NCBI GenBank assembly: GCA_023412475.1
Contig: JAEYNR010000053.1
Span: 1-55,472 of the forward strand
DNA: 55,472 nucleotides
DNA from: Fibrobacterota bacterium
GTDB lineage: Bacteria; Fibrobacterota; Chitinivibrionia; Chitinivibrionales; Chitinispirillaceae
Direction of reading: 5' to 3'
Shown here: positions 27,656 through 36,107 of the stretch, in pieces
Position numbering within the stretch: the stretch's first letter is position 1
Layout: each line of letters starts with the position of its first letter
The notes under the pieces: model-generated
The model's database searches: none
What the model saw: only the letters and a program-made list of their open reading frames with translations
What the model was told of the DNA's origin: nothing
Position numbers and translations under genes: made by a program

Positions 27656-29884
27656 TCATTTTATTTTTGAAGGAAAAAGGAATTTCCTGATTCTCTGCAG
27701 TGTGCTTTCAATTACCTCAATCTGCTGCTCTGTTTCTTTTTTTTCTGCTTGAGAAAGAGTAAACAGGGCCACAGCGCGACTTTCCATTTTAAAAACTGTT
27801 TTTGCTTCGTAAGGCATATTAATTTTAGGAATTTTAGATTCTCTGGTATCCATGATGAGTCTCCAGCGTTCAAATACAGGACACTCCGGTAAAACAAAAT
27901 TTATAGGCTCATATTGGCCATTGAGCAGAATAAGGAAAGTATCATCGGTAATCGGTTCGCCATGCTCATCCATCTCCTCTATAGCATCACCGGCCAGCCT
28001 TAATCCCAAGAAACGAATCTGAGAATTATTCCAGTCCGCCTCTGTCATCTCGTGACCGTCAGGATGAAACCAGGTCAGATCTTTTATTCCTATTTCTCTG
28101 GTGTTTCGTCCGTTAAAAAATCGCTTTCTCTGAAAAATGGGATGTTCATGAAAGATTCCTAGCAAAAATCGTGTGAACTGAAGCAGTTCATTGTTTTTTT
28201 CTGCCATCTCCCAGTTTATCCAGGAGATCTGATTATCCTGACAATATGCATTGTTGTTTCCTCCCTGAGTTCTCCCAAACTCATCACCAGCAGTGATCAT
28301 TGGTACACCCTGCGAGAGAATAAGGGTGGCCAGAAAATTTCTTTTCTGCCGCTGCCGCACTTTCAAGATGTTTTCATCGGTAGTATGCCCCTCAACTCCG
28401 CAATTCCAGGACAGATTATCGTTGGTTCCATCCCGGTTGTCTTCCTTATTTGCTTCATTATGTTTTTGGTTATAACAGACCAGATCGTTTAAAGTAAATC
28501 CATCATGTGCAGTTACGAAATTTATACTTGCATAAGGCCGTCTTCCTCCGCTTTCGTAAAGATCAGAGCTGCCGGTAAGCCGGTATGCAAGTTCACCGGC
28601 CTGCCCCGGATCACCCTTCCAGAATCTTCGCACTGTATCCCTGTATTTGCCATTCCATTCTGCCCAGAGTATGGGAAAATTTCCTACCTGATAACCTCCC
28701 GGACCAAGATCCCACGGTTCAGCAATGAGCTTTACCTGCGAAATAATCGGGTCCTGATGAATGACAGTAAAGAAAGTACCCAGCCTGTTTACATCATGAA
28801 GTTCCCGTGCCAGGGTTGCGGCAAGATCAAACCGGAACCCATCAACATGCATTTCTGTAACCCAGTATCTCAGACTGTCCATTATTAATTGCAGAACATA
28901 CTGATGAGTCACATTCAGAGTATTGCCGCATCCAGTGTAATCCATGTAATACCTTTTATCGGGACTCATATTGTAATAGCTTGAATTGTCAATCCCTCTG
29001 AAACTAAGAGTAGGCCCCAGATGGTTTCCTTCTGCTGTGTGATTATACACCACATCTAAAATGACCTCTATGCCCTCCCTGTGAAGCGTTTTTACCATTG
29101 TTTTAAACTCATTTACCTGCTGTCCTAAAGAACCAGAGCCAGAATACCGGGCATCAGGGGCAAAAAACCCAATCGAATTATACCCCCAGTAATTTCTGAG
29201 GTTTTTCTCTATCAGTGTGCGATCATCGATAAACTGATGTACTGGCATCAGTTCAATTGCAGTAACTCCCAGCGAATGTAAATAATCAATAACCGATGGG
29301 CTTGTAAGGCCGGCATAAGTAGCCCGCAACTCCTTTGGGACATCCGGATGCTGTGCTGTGAATCCTTTTACATGCAATTCGTATATAACAGTTTTGTGCC
29401 ATGGAATTTGAGGTCTAATGTCATCACCCCAACTGAAAGCCGGATCGACAATAACTGACTTTGGCAGAAACGGGGCACTGTCACGTTCATCCTTTGTCAG
29501 ATCAGCCCCTTTGTCACCGATTACATACCCAAAGAGTGCATCATTCCATTTTATTGTGCCATCAATCGCCTTTGCATACGGATCTAAAAGCAATTTTGCA
29601 GGATTAAACCTGTGTCCCTGTAATGGTTCGTATGGTCCCCTTACCCGATAACCATATCTGAGCCCGGGTCTGGCTTGAGGAAGATACACACTCCATACCT
29701 GATCAGTCTGCTCTTTTATATCAATTGATGCAATCTCTTTTTCATCATTGGTATCATCAAACAAACACAGAGTTACTCCTGTGGCATTCTCAGAAAACAA
29801 TGCAAAATTAACCCCAGCCCCATCCCAGGTAGCTCCCAGAGGATATGGTTTTCCTGACCAGACTTTAAATGGTGTATTAGACAT
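27656..29884 (-). CDS. glgX: Glycogen debranching enzyme GlgX (isoamylase family)
   Basis: A 742-residue GH13 enzyme: N-terminal CBM48 beta-domain (PYPLGATWDGAGVNFALFSE, about 13-32 onwards), then the (beta/alpha)8 barrel with conserved region I DVVYNHT (277-283), region II DGFRFDLA with nucleophile Asp353, region III IAEPWD with acid/base Glu389, and region IV TAHDG with Asp461. Length and motifs match debranching enzymes acting on alpha-1,6 links of phosphorylase-limit glycogen. The last ~30 residues (Lys/Glu-rich) are an unusual tail. Its leader region (29885-29956) abuts decayed transposase DNA, so the promoter lies in a repeat-invaded stretch. Confidence 0.95.
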   Translation of the reverse strand: MSNTPFKVWSGKPYPLGATWDGAGVNFALFSENATGVTLCLFDDTNDEKEIASIDIKEQTDQVWSVYLPQARPGLRYGYRVRGPYEPLQGHRFNPAKLLLDPYAKAIDGTIKWNDALFGYVIGDKGADLTKDERDSAPFLPKSVIVDPAFSWGDDIRPQIPWHKTVIYELHVKGFTAQHPDVPKELRATYAGLTSPSVIDYLHSLGVTAIELMPVHQFIDDRTLIEKNLRNYWGYNSIGFFAPDARYSGSGSLGQQVNEFKTMVKTLHREGIEVILDVVYNHTAEGNHLGPTLSFRGIDNSSYYNMSPDKRYYMDYTGCGNTLNVTHQYVLQLIMDSLRYWVTEMHVDGFRFDLAATLARELHDVNRLGTFFTVIHQDPIISQVKLIAEPWDLGPGGYQVGNFPILWAEWNGKYRDTVRRFWKGDPGQAGELAYRLTGSSDLYESGGRRPYASINFVTAHDGFTLNDLVCYNQKHNEANKEDNRDGTNDNLSWNCGVEGHTTDENILKVRQRQKRNFLATLILSQGVPMITAGDEFGRTQGGNNNAYCQDNQISWINWEMAEKNNELLQFTRFLLGIFHEHPIFQRKRFFNGRNTREIGIKDLTWFHPDGHEMTEADWNNSQIRFLGLRLAGDAIEEMDEHGEPITDDTFLILLNGQYEPINFVLPECPVFERWRLIMDTRESKIPKINMPYEAKTVFKMESRAVALFTLSQAEKKETEQQIEVIESTLQRIRKFLFPSKIK

Positions 29885-29956
29885 CTTTATTTATACTCCG
29901 GCAATTTTATGTTCCCATTTAAAGAATAATATTTCGGAATTTCTGTGCCAAATTCT

Positions 29957-30007
29957 GATTTCGTGAGACCAGAAAATGTATATGGTCCTTATTTGCGTAA
30001 ATTGCAT
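29957..30007 (-). pseudogene. Decayed fragment of an IS200/RAYT-like transposase
   Basis: These 51 bases match 30510-30560 of the intact transposase at 49 positions. They encode residues 51-67, including the HUH motif. Directly after (30011) comes the same flanking block that sits outside the intact gene's start (30752 on), so about 190 bp including the start codon have been deleted in this copy. Confidence 0.8.
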
Positions 30008-30010
30008 TGC

Positions 30011-30249
30011 CTGTATTTTATCCGTTATCGTTATCGTTTTATGATATTCATTATTTCCCGTGTGATATTAATGATTTTTTTTAACACGGTAATAAGGTTA
30101 TGGCCATTGTCTGTTCTTAATGCTACTAAGGTTTGGACAGATACTAAGGTTTAAAGGCAAAGATTAATACTTATCCTATCCTTACCTTAGTATTTGTCTG
30201 TCCTAACCTTACTAACAATCATACGTACGCAAGAAAAAACCTTATTACC
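30011..30249. repeat. Transposase-flanking block, copy A, with long palindrome
   Basis: The block 30011-30249 is nearly the same as 30752-30985. Its core 30088-30249 begins with GGTAATAAGG and ends with CCTTATTACC, an outer inverted repeat. Inside, ACTAAGGTTTGGACAGA followed by TACTAAGGTTTAAAGGCA (30124-30159) pairs imperfectly with the complementary run ending ACTAAC at 30213, so the single strand can fold into one long hairpin. Confidence 0.85.
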
Positions 30250-30711
30250 TTATTTTTGAATGCCTTTAATTAAGGTATCCTGATAATGCTTAATAAACAG
30301 ATCATATTCCTTAGCATATGTTATCTTTTTATGGTGTTCCGTCTGGTTCAGGATATATTTACAAACCCTGTCAACATCAGATTTCGATACTGAAAAAGCA
30401 GATGCTGACTGTTGCCACCGAAAATTAAAATCACATAATTTATTCTCATTGATGAACATTTCAGAGCTCTTAGAGACAATTGCAGCTAAATATTGTTCAG
30501 ATAATGATGGATTTCGTGAGACCAGAAAATGCATATGATCCTTATTTGCGTAAATTGCATATAATCTTGACCCATTGTTGTGTATAATTCCGGTAATAAA
30601 TTTCTCAATTCTATTGCGGCTTCTTTCCGGTATTAGCGGTTGTCGTTCAATCGTTGTGAAAACAAAATGGGTGTACAGATTATGGTATTCGATTTTCATA
30701 TTTGCTGCCAT
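30250..30711 (-). CDS. IS200/REP-associated (RAYT-like) Y1 transposase
   Basis: A 153-residue single-domain Y1 transposase. The strand with HFVFTTIERQP (15-25), the HUH pair HMH at 59-61 and the nucleophile candidate Tyr119 (VCKYILNQTEHHKK) are intact, so the protein could be active. HUH enzymes of this type cut and rejoin single-stranded DNA at hairpins. No ribosome binding site is evident before ATG 30711; the leader instead holds an AATAATAATTATTATT palindrome (30719-30734). It is enclosed by long palindromic blocks on both sides, the arrangement of REP/BIME-associated transposases, and the stop codon runs into the outer repeat of copy A. Confidence 0.85.
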   Translation of the reverse strand: MAANMKIEYHNLYTHFVFTTIERQPLIPERSRNRIEKFITGIIHNNGSRLYAIYANKDHMHFLVSRNPSLSEQYLAAIVSKSSEMFINENKLCDFNFRWQQSASAFSVSKSDVDRVCKYILNQTEHHKKITYAKEYDLFIKHYQDTLIKGIQK

Positions 30712-30751
30712 CCATTTTAATAATAATTATTATTCAATTGCACATGATCGA

Positions 30752-30985
30752 CTGTATTTGATTTGTTATTGTTATCGTTTTATGATATTCATTATTTCCC
30801 GTGTGATATTAATGAATTTTTTTAATACGGTAATAAGGTTATGGCCATTGTTTGTTCTTAATGCTACTAAGGTTTGGACAGATACTAAGGTTTAAAGGCA
30901 AAGATTAATATTTGTCTGCCTTAACCTTAGTATTTGTCTGTCCTAACCTTACTAACAATTGTACGCAAGAAAATACCTTATTACC
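30752..30985. repeat. Transposase-flanking block, copy B, with long palindrome
   Basis: Second copy of the flanking block. Its core 30829-30985 starts GGTAATAAGG and ends CCTTATTACC; inside lie the same ACTAAGGTT and GGACAGA arms (30866-30905) facing their complements (30911-30954). Confidence 0.85.
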
Positions 30986-30994
30986 TTATTTTTT

Positions 30995-31130
30995 CTACGG
31001 TTTGGACAGATACTAAGGTTTAAAGGCAAAGATTAATATTTATCTATCCTTACCTCCTGTCCTAACCTTAGTATTTGTCTGTCCTAACCTTAGTAGCAAT
31101 TATACGTACGCAAGAAAAAACCTTATTACC
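30995..31130. repeat. Transposase-flanking palindrome, copy C (left-truncated)
   Basis: A third copy begins with CTACGGTTTGGACAGA (30995) and ends in ATACGTACGCAAGAAAAAAC and CCTTATTACC (31121-31130). It lacks the left outer arm GGTAATAAGG, so it is a truncated head-to-tail duplicate of copy B. Confidence 0.8.
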
Positions 31131-31158
31131 TTATTGCCGGAATAAAAGATTCCCGGTA

Positions 31159-32286
31159 TTAAAGATTCATTTTTTCTGTCATGTATTTTAAAATATCCTT
31201 TTGTGCAATTATGCCTCTTGGCTGTTTCTCACCATCAATCACCACAACTCTACTCTGACCAGTTCTCTGCATATGTGTAAGAACCGATAAAATGGTTTCG
31301 TTTATATTCACAGTTAGTTCTGTTAACTGTGCTTCAGCAATTTCAATAACTGTACGCTCTTTCCACTCCTGCCCCGACAGATCGAATACCTTTCGGGATA
31401 ACAATACCCCTTGTAATTTTTGATCATAACCCAGGACCGGAAATATTTTATAATGAAAATTATATAGATAATTATGTACGAAATCTATTACAGAAAGACC
31501 AGACCATACAGATACAGGATCTCTGCTCATAATTTTGTCTGCAGTTTCCCTTTTTAATATTTCCCGTATCAGATGCTTTCTCTGAAAAAGCACGGTTCCA
31601 TCCTGCAGATACATACCAAATAAAATCCACCATAATCCCCCCTGAAAATACCCCTTTATGCTTACAAATACACCTGCAGTCATAAACAATAAAGCGACTA
31701 CTGAAGTTATTTCAGCTAAAAAATCAATAGACTTCTTGAAGCTTACAAAAAATCGGCTGAGAAAAAACAGCACAACCTTTCCACCATCCAGAGCCAGCAG
31801 TGGAAAAATGTTTATTACACCCAGTGCCACATTTATCTTTCTGATAAATTCGACAATTCCAAGGATTTCAAGAGGCAGCTTCTGAGTCTTGAAGATAATC
31901 AGTACGCAATGAACAAAAAAAGCCATACCAAAATAAATAAGTGGCCCGCTCAGATCAGCAAAAAGTTCTCCTTTTTGATGATCTTTTCTAATTGAAGACT
32001 CTGTGACTCCACCAAAGAGAAACAGAGTAATATCGGTAACAGAAATCCCAATTCTGTTTAAGATTAAAAGCCGTATTATATCACGTGTTAATACGCTGGC
32101 AACTAATGCCAGGGTTGCAGCCACCCCCATCCACCAGTAAACAAATTGGGAAAGATATTTATAATAATAGGGAAAAATTCCGGTGGCCAGAGTCCATAAA
32201 ATAACTACAGATTGCCAGATAAGCGGAACGTGGACAAAGAATTCAAACCTCTCAGTTCTTAATACAGATATTCTGTTGATAGCCAT
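31159..32286 (-). CDS. Site-2-protease-like membrane protein with CBS pair, zinc motif lost
   Basis: A 375-residue M50 homologue with about six membrane segments (1-235) and two CBS motifs (about 245-370). The fold is recognisable from SVTDITLFLFGGVTE (82-96) and the LDGGK segment (Asp167) that normally supplies the third zinc ligand. But the HExxH zinc site, aligned at residues 68-72, reads RDIIR: both His are Arg and Glu is Asp. The protein therefore cannot bind catalytic zinc in the usual way and is probably a pseudo-protease that binds or shields substrates, perhaps ligand-controlled through the CBS domains. It follows lonB (174 bp) in the same orientation. Confidence 0.8.
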   Translation of the reverse strand: MAINRISVLRTERFEFFVHVPLIWQSVVILWTLATGIFPYYYKYLSQFVYWWMGVAATLALVASVLTRDIIRLLILNRIGISVTDITLFLFGGVTESSIRKDHQKGELFADLSGPLIYFGMAFFVHCVLIIFKTQKLPLEILGIVEFIRKINVALGVINIFPLLALDGGKVVLFFLSRFFVSFKKSIDFLAEITSVVALLFMTAGVFVSIKGYFQGGLWWILFGMYLQDGTVLFQRKHLIREILKRETADKIMSRDPVSVWSGLSVIDFVHNYLYNFHYKIFPVLGYDQKLQGVLLSRKVFDLSGQEWKERTVIEIAEAQLTELTVNINETILSVLTHMQRTGQSRVVVIDGEKQPRGIIAQKDILKYMTEKMNL

Positions 32287-32370
32287 AAGTGCAGCAATTT
32301 AAAATTTTTTAGTTTACTATCAATTAAGAGCAGGTCTGCTATTCGTCCCCTATGATTCCATATCTGAACA

Positions 32371-32462
32371 ACCTGCCCTCCTCCGCAGAGGACTACTACG
32401 GAGGCAGGCGCAGTAGTCTTCTTAAGAAGAAGAAAAGGCCCGCCCCATCGCAGTAGTCCTCT
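32371..32462. repeat. GC-richer inverted-repeat element at the lonB 3' end
   Basis: AGAGGACTACT (32387-32397) and AGTAGTCCTCT (32452-32462) are perfect 11-base inverted repeats about 54 bases apart. Nested inside, CCTGCC near 32372 and GGCAGG at 32403-32408 flank a smaller CTCCG/CGGAG stem. The outer arm touches the lonB stop codon (32461-32463). The CTACTACG word recalls the repeat at the left edge of the window. Confidence 0.6.
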
Positions 32463-34620
32463 ATGAAGAAGAGTAATCGTAACTGGCCACAACCGATGCA
32501 TAATCACGCAATTTCTGATTGACTAAAAAATGGATAGTATCCGACTGAAAAGAGCCATCTATAGAGATTTTTCCCGGATCTTTTCCTGTAAGTATCTGTA
32601 AGCCCTGTTCTATTGTAGAAACTACATATATATGAAACATGTTCTTTCTGACAGCTTCCAGGATTTCATCGCAAAGCATAAGATTTTTAACATTTTCCTT
32701 TGGGATAATCATTCCTTGAGTACCGCTTAGTCCCTTTAATTGACATGCCTTGAAAAAACCTTCAATTTTTATATTGATTCCTCCTACCGGTTGAATAAAG
32801 CCTCTCTGGTCAACTGAACCGGTAACTGCAATGTCCTGTCGAAGAGGCAAGCAGGAGAGACTGGACATGAGACAATAAAGCTCTGCACTGGAAGCACTGT
32901 CGCCATCGATTTCTTCATAGTGCTGTTCAAAACAGATACTGGCTGATAAGGCCAGAGGCTTATCCTGTGCATAAGTCTGTCCCAGATAACCGCTAAGAAT
33001 CAAAACTCCCTTTGCATGGATCTTACCACTCATCTCAGCTTCCCGCTCAATATTAATGATATTTCCTGCACCAATAAAAGTCCTGGCAGTTATCCTTGAA
33101 GGCACTCCGAATACATAATCCCCATTATTTACGATAGAAACTCCGTTTACTTGCCCTGTTTCCCATCCTGTGGTGTCCAGATAAAGAGTACGGTCTTCAA
33201 TTAGTCCATATATTTTCTCTTCCATCGTGTTGTTTCTATACTTCAATGCTTCGCAAGCCGTTTTTATGTGTTCTCCGGTAACGTAAGAGCAACCATGACA
33301 GCAGGCGTGGAAATTAGCCTCTCTAAGAAGATCTGCAATTTTTTCAAACTGAGCACTCAGACGCTGCTTGTGTTCCGCAAGTCGGGAGCTGTAATCGATG
33401 ATTCGGGCTACAGCCGTTCTGTCGCAATGTCTGAGATTTTCCTCATTGCAGATTCTAGCAACAAAGGAAACCAAGCCATCTATTATTTCATCGGTTTTAC
33501 TTAACTGCTCCGCAAAATCTGCCTTCACTTTAAATATTCTCGTAAACTCATCATCGTTATTATAAAGAGTCTGATAGAATACAGGATCTCCGGTCAGAAT
33601 TACTTTTAAATCGATGGATAATGGTTCAGGTTTCAGAAATGCTCCTGGGAATGTGGTTGCTCTTTCAGGACTGTTTTCTATACTTGTATGTCCATGACGT
33701 AACAACTTTTTTAACGCATTCCATGCATGTAAATCTCCCAGAATCTCTTCTACTTCTAAAATAAGGTAACCTCCTCTGGCCCGATGAACAGAACCAGCCT
33801 GCAAGCTTAGATGATCGGCAGCAACAAATGAATTCTCTACTCTATACTGGATATATCCAAAAAGGTTGCTATACGATGGATCACGCTCAACTACGACAGG
33901 CGCACCAATCGTCCCACTGTTATCGACCAGTAAATTTATCTCATATTTCTCAGAAGCGCCTAAAAAGTTATATTTATTTAAAAAATCATCAGGTCTGAAT
34001 TTATCAATATTTTTAAGCAAATCATCCTTTAAGGCAAAAAGATAATCTGATAGACCTTTGGCAGTGCAGAAACGCTTCTGTACCTCTTTAAACAAACCGT
34101 CTATTGCAACTAAATTCTGTGAGTTATCCTTCTGATAATTATTTTGAAATATCTCTTTTACCTTCCTAAGTAATTCCTGCATTTCATGTTTAAACTTTTT
34201 ACCTGTACCTGAAGGGAAATAAAGAGGTTTGGGTGAGTGGGGGTGTTTATGATTATAAACATAGCATATATCTTCTGGAACCGATTCAGATTTGGCAATA
34301 GAGTCTAGCTGCTGAAGTATTGCGCTATCCTTACCAGTACCAGCCAATCCTGAAACAAAAACATTAAAACCTCTGCTCTTAATTTTTAGTCCAAACTCTA
34401 TGGCCTTTAGAGCTTTTTCCTGACCTATAGAAAAGTGCTTTACAGGAAGGTCGGTTGTCGAATCAAACCTCAGACTTTCAGGATTGAATCTGCAGCAAAG
34501 CTCCTCCAGAGTCAACCTGACAGGTGGAACCAACTGGTCTGCAGGCAATTCTTTTTTTATAATCTCAGGTGGGGGGTCAATAAGGCCGGTTTTTTCGTTT
34601 TTATTCCAGAAAGCTCTCAC
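32461..34620 (-). CDS. LonB-type ATP-dependent protease (AAA_32/Lon_C)
   Basis: A 719-residue Lon-like protease of the bacterial family with an N-terminal AAA_32 domain and C-terminal Lon proteolytic domain. Walker A GLAGTGKDS (91-99), the typical segment LLVDNSGTIGAPVVVERDP (230-248), and the Ser-Lys dyad Ser575 in GDSAS and Lys618 in GGINIKIEGF are visible. Unlike classical Lon there is no LAN substrate domain. Family members degrade damaged or regulatory proteins; the C-terminal end DYSSS is encoded up to a DNA repeat. The start is GTG 34620 with AAGGAG eight bases upstream. Confidence 0.9.
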   Translation of the reverse strand: MRAFWNKNEKTGLIDPPPEIIKKELPADQLVPPVRLTLEELCCRFNPESLRFDSTTDLPVKHFSIGQEKALKAIEFGLKIKSRGFNVFVSGLAGTGKDSAILQQLDSIAKSESVPEDICYVYNHKHPHSPKPLYFPSGTGKKFKHEMQELLRKVKEIFQNNYQKDNSQNLVAIDGLFKEVQKRFCTAKGLSDYLFALKDDLLKNIDKFRPDDFLNKYNFLGASEKYEINLLVDNSGTIGAPVVVERDPSYSNLFGYIQYRVENSFVAADHLSLQAGSVHRARGGYLILEVEEILGDLHAWNALKKLLRHGHTSIENSPERATTFPGAFLKPEPLSIDLKVILTGDPVFYQTLYNNDDEFTRIFKVKADFAEQLSKTDEIIDGLVSFVARICNEENLRHCDRTAVARIIDYSSRLAEHKQRLSAQFEKIADLLREANFHACCHGCSYVTGEHIKTACEALKYRNNTMEEKIYGLIEDRTLYLDTTGWETGQVNGVSIVNNGDYVFGVPSRITARTFIGAGNIINIEREAEMSGKIHAKGVLILSGYLGQTYAQDKPLALSASICFEQHYEEIDGDSASSAELYCLMSSLSCLPLRQDIAVTGSVDQRGFIQPVGGINIKIEGFFKACQLKGLSGTQGMIIPKENVKNLMLCDEILEAVRKNMFHIYVVSTIEQGLQILTGKDPGKISIDGSFQSDTIHFLVNQKLRDYASVVASYDYSSS

Positions 34621-34765
34621 AGTTTTTACTCCTTATATGGTTTTATGGAGAAAAAATTACCCGTCTTACTCAACTGACAGAGCCAGTGGATTCTTTTTGC
34701 AATCCCCTAAGCCATAGATGCTCGATTCGTCAGTATGTTTTATGAAGAAGAAATCACACCTCATT

Positions 34766-36034
34766 TCACTCATCATCACTAATTGCAGCATCAGTGGCTC
34801 TTTTCATATTCCTCAGAAGCTCAAATTCTGCTTTAATCAGTCTTTTGGTTTTTTCCCAGGCGCTATCCAATTGATCACGAACCATGTAATTTCTTGTTAA
34901 TAGAGACATATAGATATCCAGAGCCTTTGCAGCACAGATATCTTTTGAATATGACATTACCGACGATCTTGCGACTTCCTTTAGCTGAAGTTTTTTCTTG
35001 TCACCTAACCTATAAACCCAATGGAGAGCATCACAAAACGACTCTACATCGTAATTACTAAGCAACCTTCCGTTGGTATAATCCATGACTATTTCCCCTA
35101 TCCCCGGTCCATCCACCGCCACTACCGGTATCCCTGCCGCCAAAGCTTCAGTAACTACCAGTCCCTGAGTCTCTGTTCTGGAAGCAAATACAAAGACATC
35201 CATCGCATTATAAGCATCTATCAGAGGTTGTGAAACCAGGGTGCCAGGATGATAAAAACGATTGGAAAGATCGTATTTGTGGAAAATATCTCTGATACAA
35301 TCTTCTGAAGGTCCCTTGCCAATCATTAAAAAACAGGCATTATCATTCTTAAGAAGAAATCTGCATACCACCTCTCCAAGATATTGCACATTTTTTTCAG
35401 GAGCAATCCTGCTGACAAAACCAATTACGAATGCATTTGAGGGGACTCCTATTGCTTTGCGAAATCTCAGGCCATCACCTGTGGCAAACTCATTGAGTTC
35501 GATGCCAGTAGGGACAACATCCACCGATGTATTGACCCCCCGTTTAATTAACACCTTGGCCACACTGTTACTTGGAGCAAACACATGATCACACAGATTT
35601 GCATATCCGGTGGTCAACGCTATCACAAAGCGTTTCAGAGCCGGCGAATCACCAGGAACATAATGAGTATATCGCTCATAGAAAGTATGAAAAGTGAACA
35701 CTATTGGCACCTTTAATTGAGCAGCAATTCGCAGAGCAGAATCTCCCATTAAGAATGGATGATGAGAGTGTACAATATCAGGGTGAAAATCCTTTAAGGC
35801 ATTATGTAAGATTCCGGGAATGGGAAGCTGAACTGAGAAATCGGTGCCATTGAAATTTTGCAATGCCGGCACCCTGACTACATCTTTTTCCTCTGTGGGC
35901 ATGTTCTCAAAGCTGGGTGCTGCTATTATTACCTTGTGACCCATTCTCCGGTACTCTTCAGTAAATATTTTAACCGATCTTTCTACCCCACCAATAAACG
36001 GCAAATAGGTGTTGGTTATCATTAAAATATTCAC
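34766..36034 (-). CDS. GT4 family glycosyltransferase (glycolipid-type)
   Basis: A 422-residue GT-B glycosyltransferase. The N-terminal domain has ITNTYLPFIGGVERSV (donor-side loop), HSHHPF and FHTFYERYTHY, a pattern seen in alpha-glucosyl-diacylglycerol synthases; the C-terminal domain has the nucleotide-sugar motif with ASRTETQGLVVTEALAAGIP (E-x7-E). It is likely cytoplasmic, facing the membrane, and may glycosylate lipid. The longest frame begins with TTG 36079 without a ribosome binding site; GTG 36034 follows AGGGAGG, though the spacing is short. It lies downstream of the large glycosidase-like gene in the same orientation. Confidence 0.85.
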   Translation of the reverse strand: MNILMITNTYLPFIGGVERSVKIFTEEYRRMGHKVIIAAPSFENMPTEEKDVVRVPALQNFNGTDFSVQLPIPGILHNALKDFHPDIVHSHHPFLMGDSALRIAAQLKVPIVFTFHTFYERYTHYVPGDSPALKRFVIALTTGYANLCDHVFAPSNSVAKVLIKRGVNTSVDVVPTGIELNEFATGDGLRFRKAIGVPSNAFVIGFVSRIAPEKNVQYLGEVVCRFLLKNDNACFLMIGKGPSEDCIRDIFHKYDLSNRFYHPGTLVSQPLIDAYNAMDVFVFASRTETQGLVVTEALAAGIPVVAVDGPGIGEIVMDYTNGRLLSNYDVESFCDALHWVYRLGDKKKLQLKEVARSSVMSYSKDICAAKALDIYMSLLTRNYMVRDQLDSAWEKTKRLIKAEFELLRNMKRATDAAISDDE

Positions 36035-36107
36035 ATTCCTCCCTGCTAGAGTAAAGCAGCGAAATAGGCTTTCTGACAATCATACAGACTCATAGCTGAA
36101 AGAAGTC

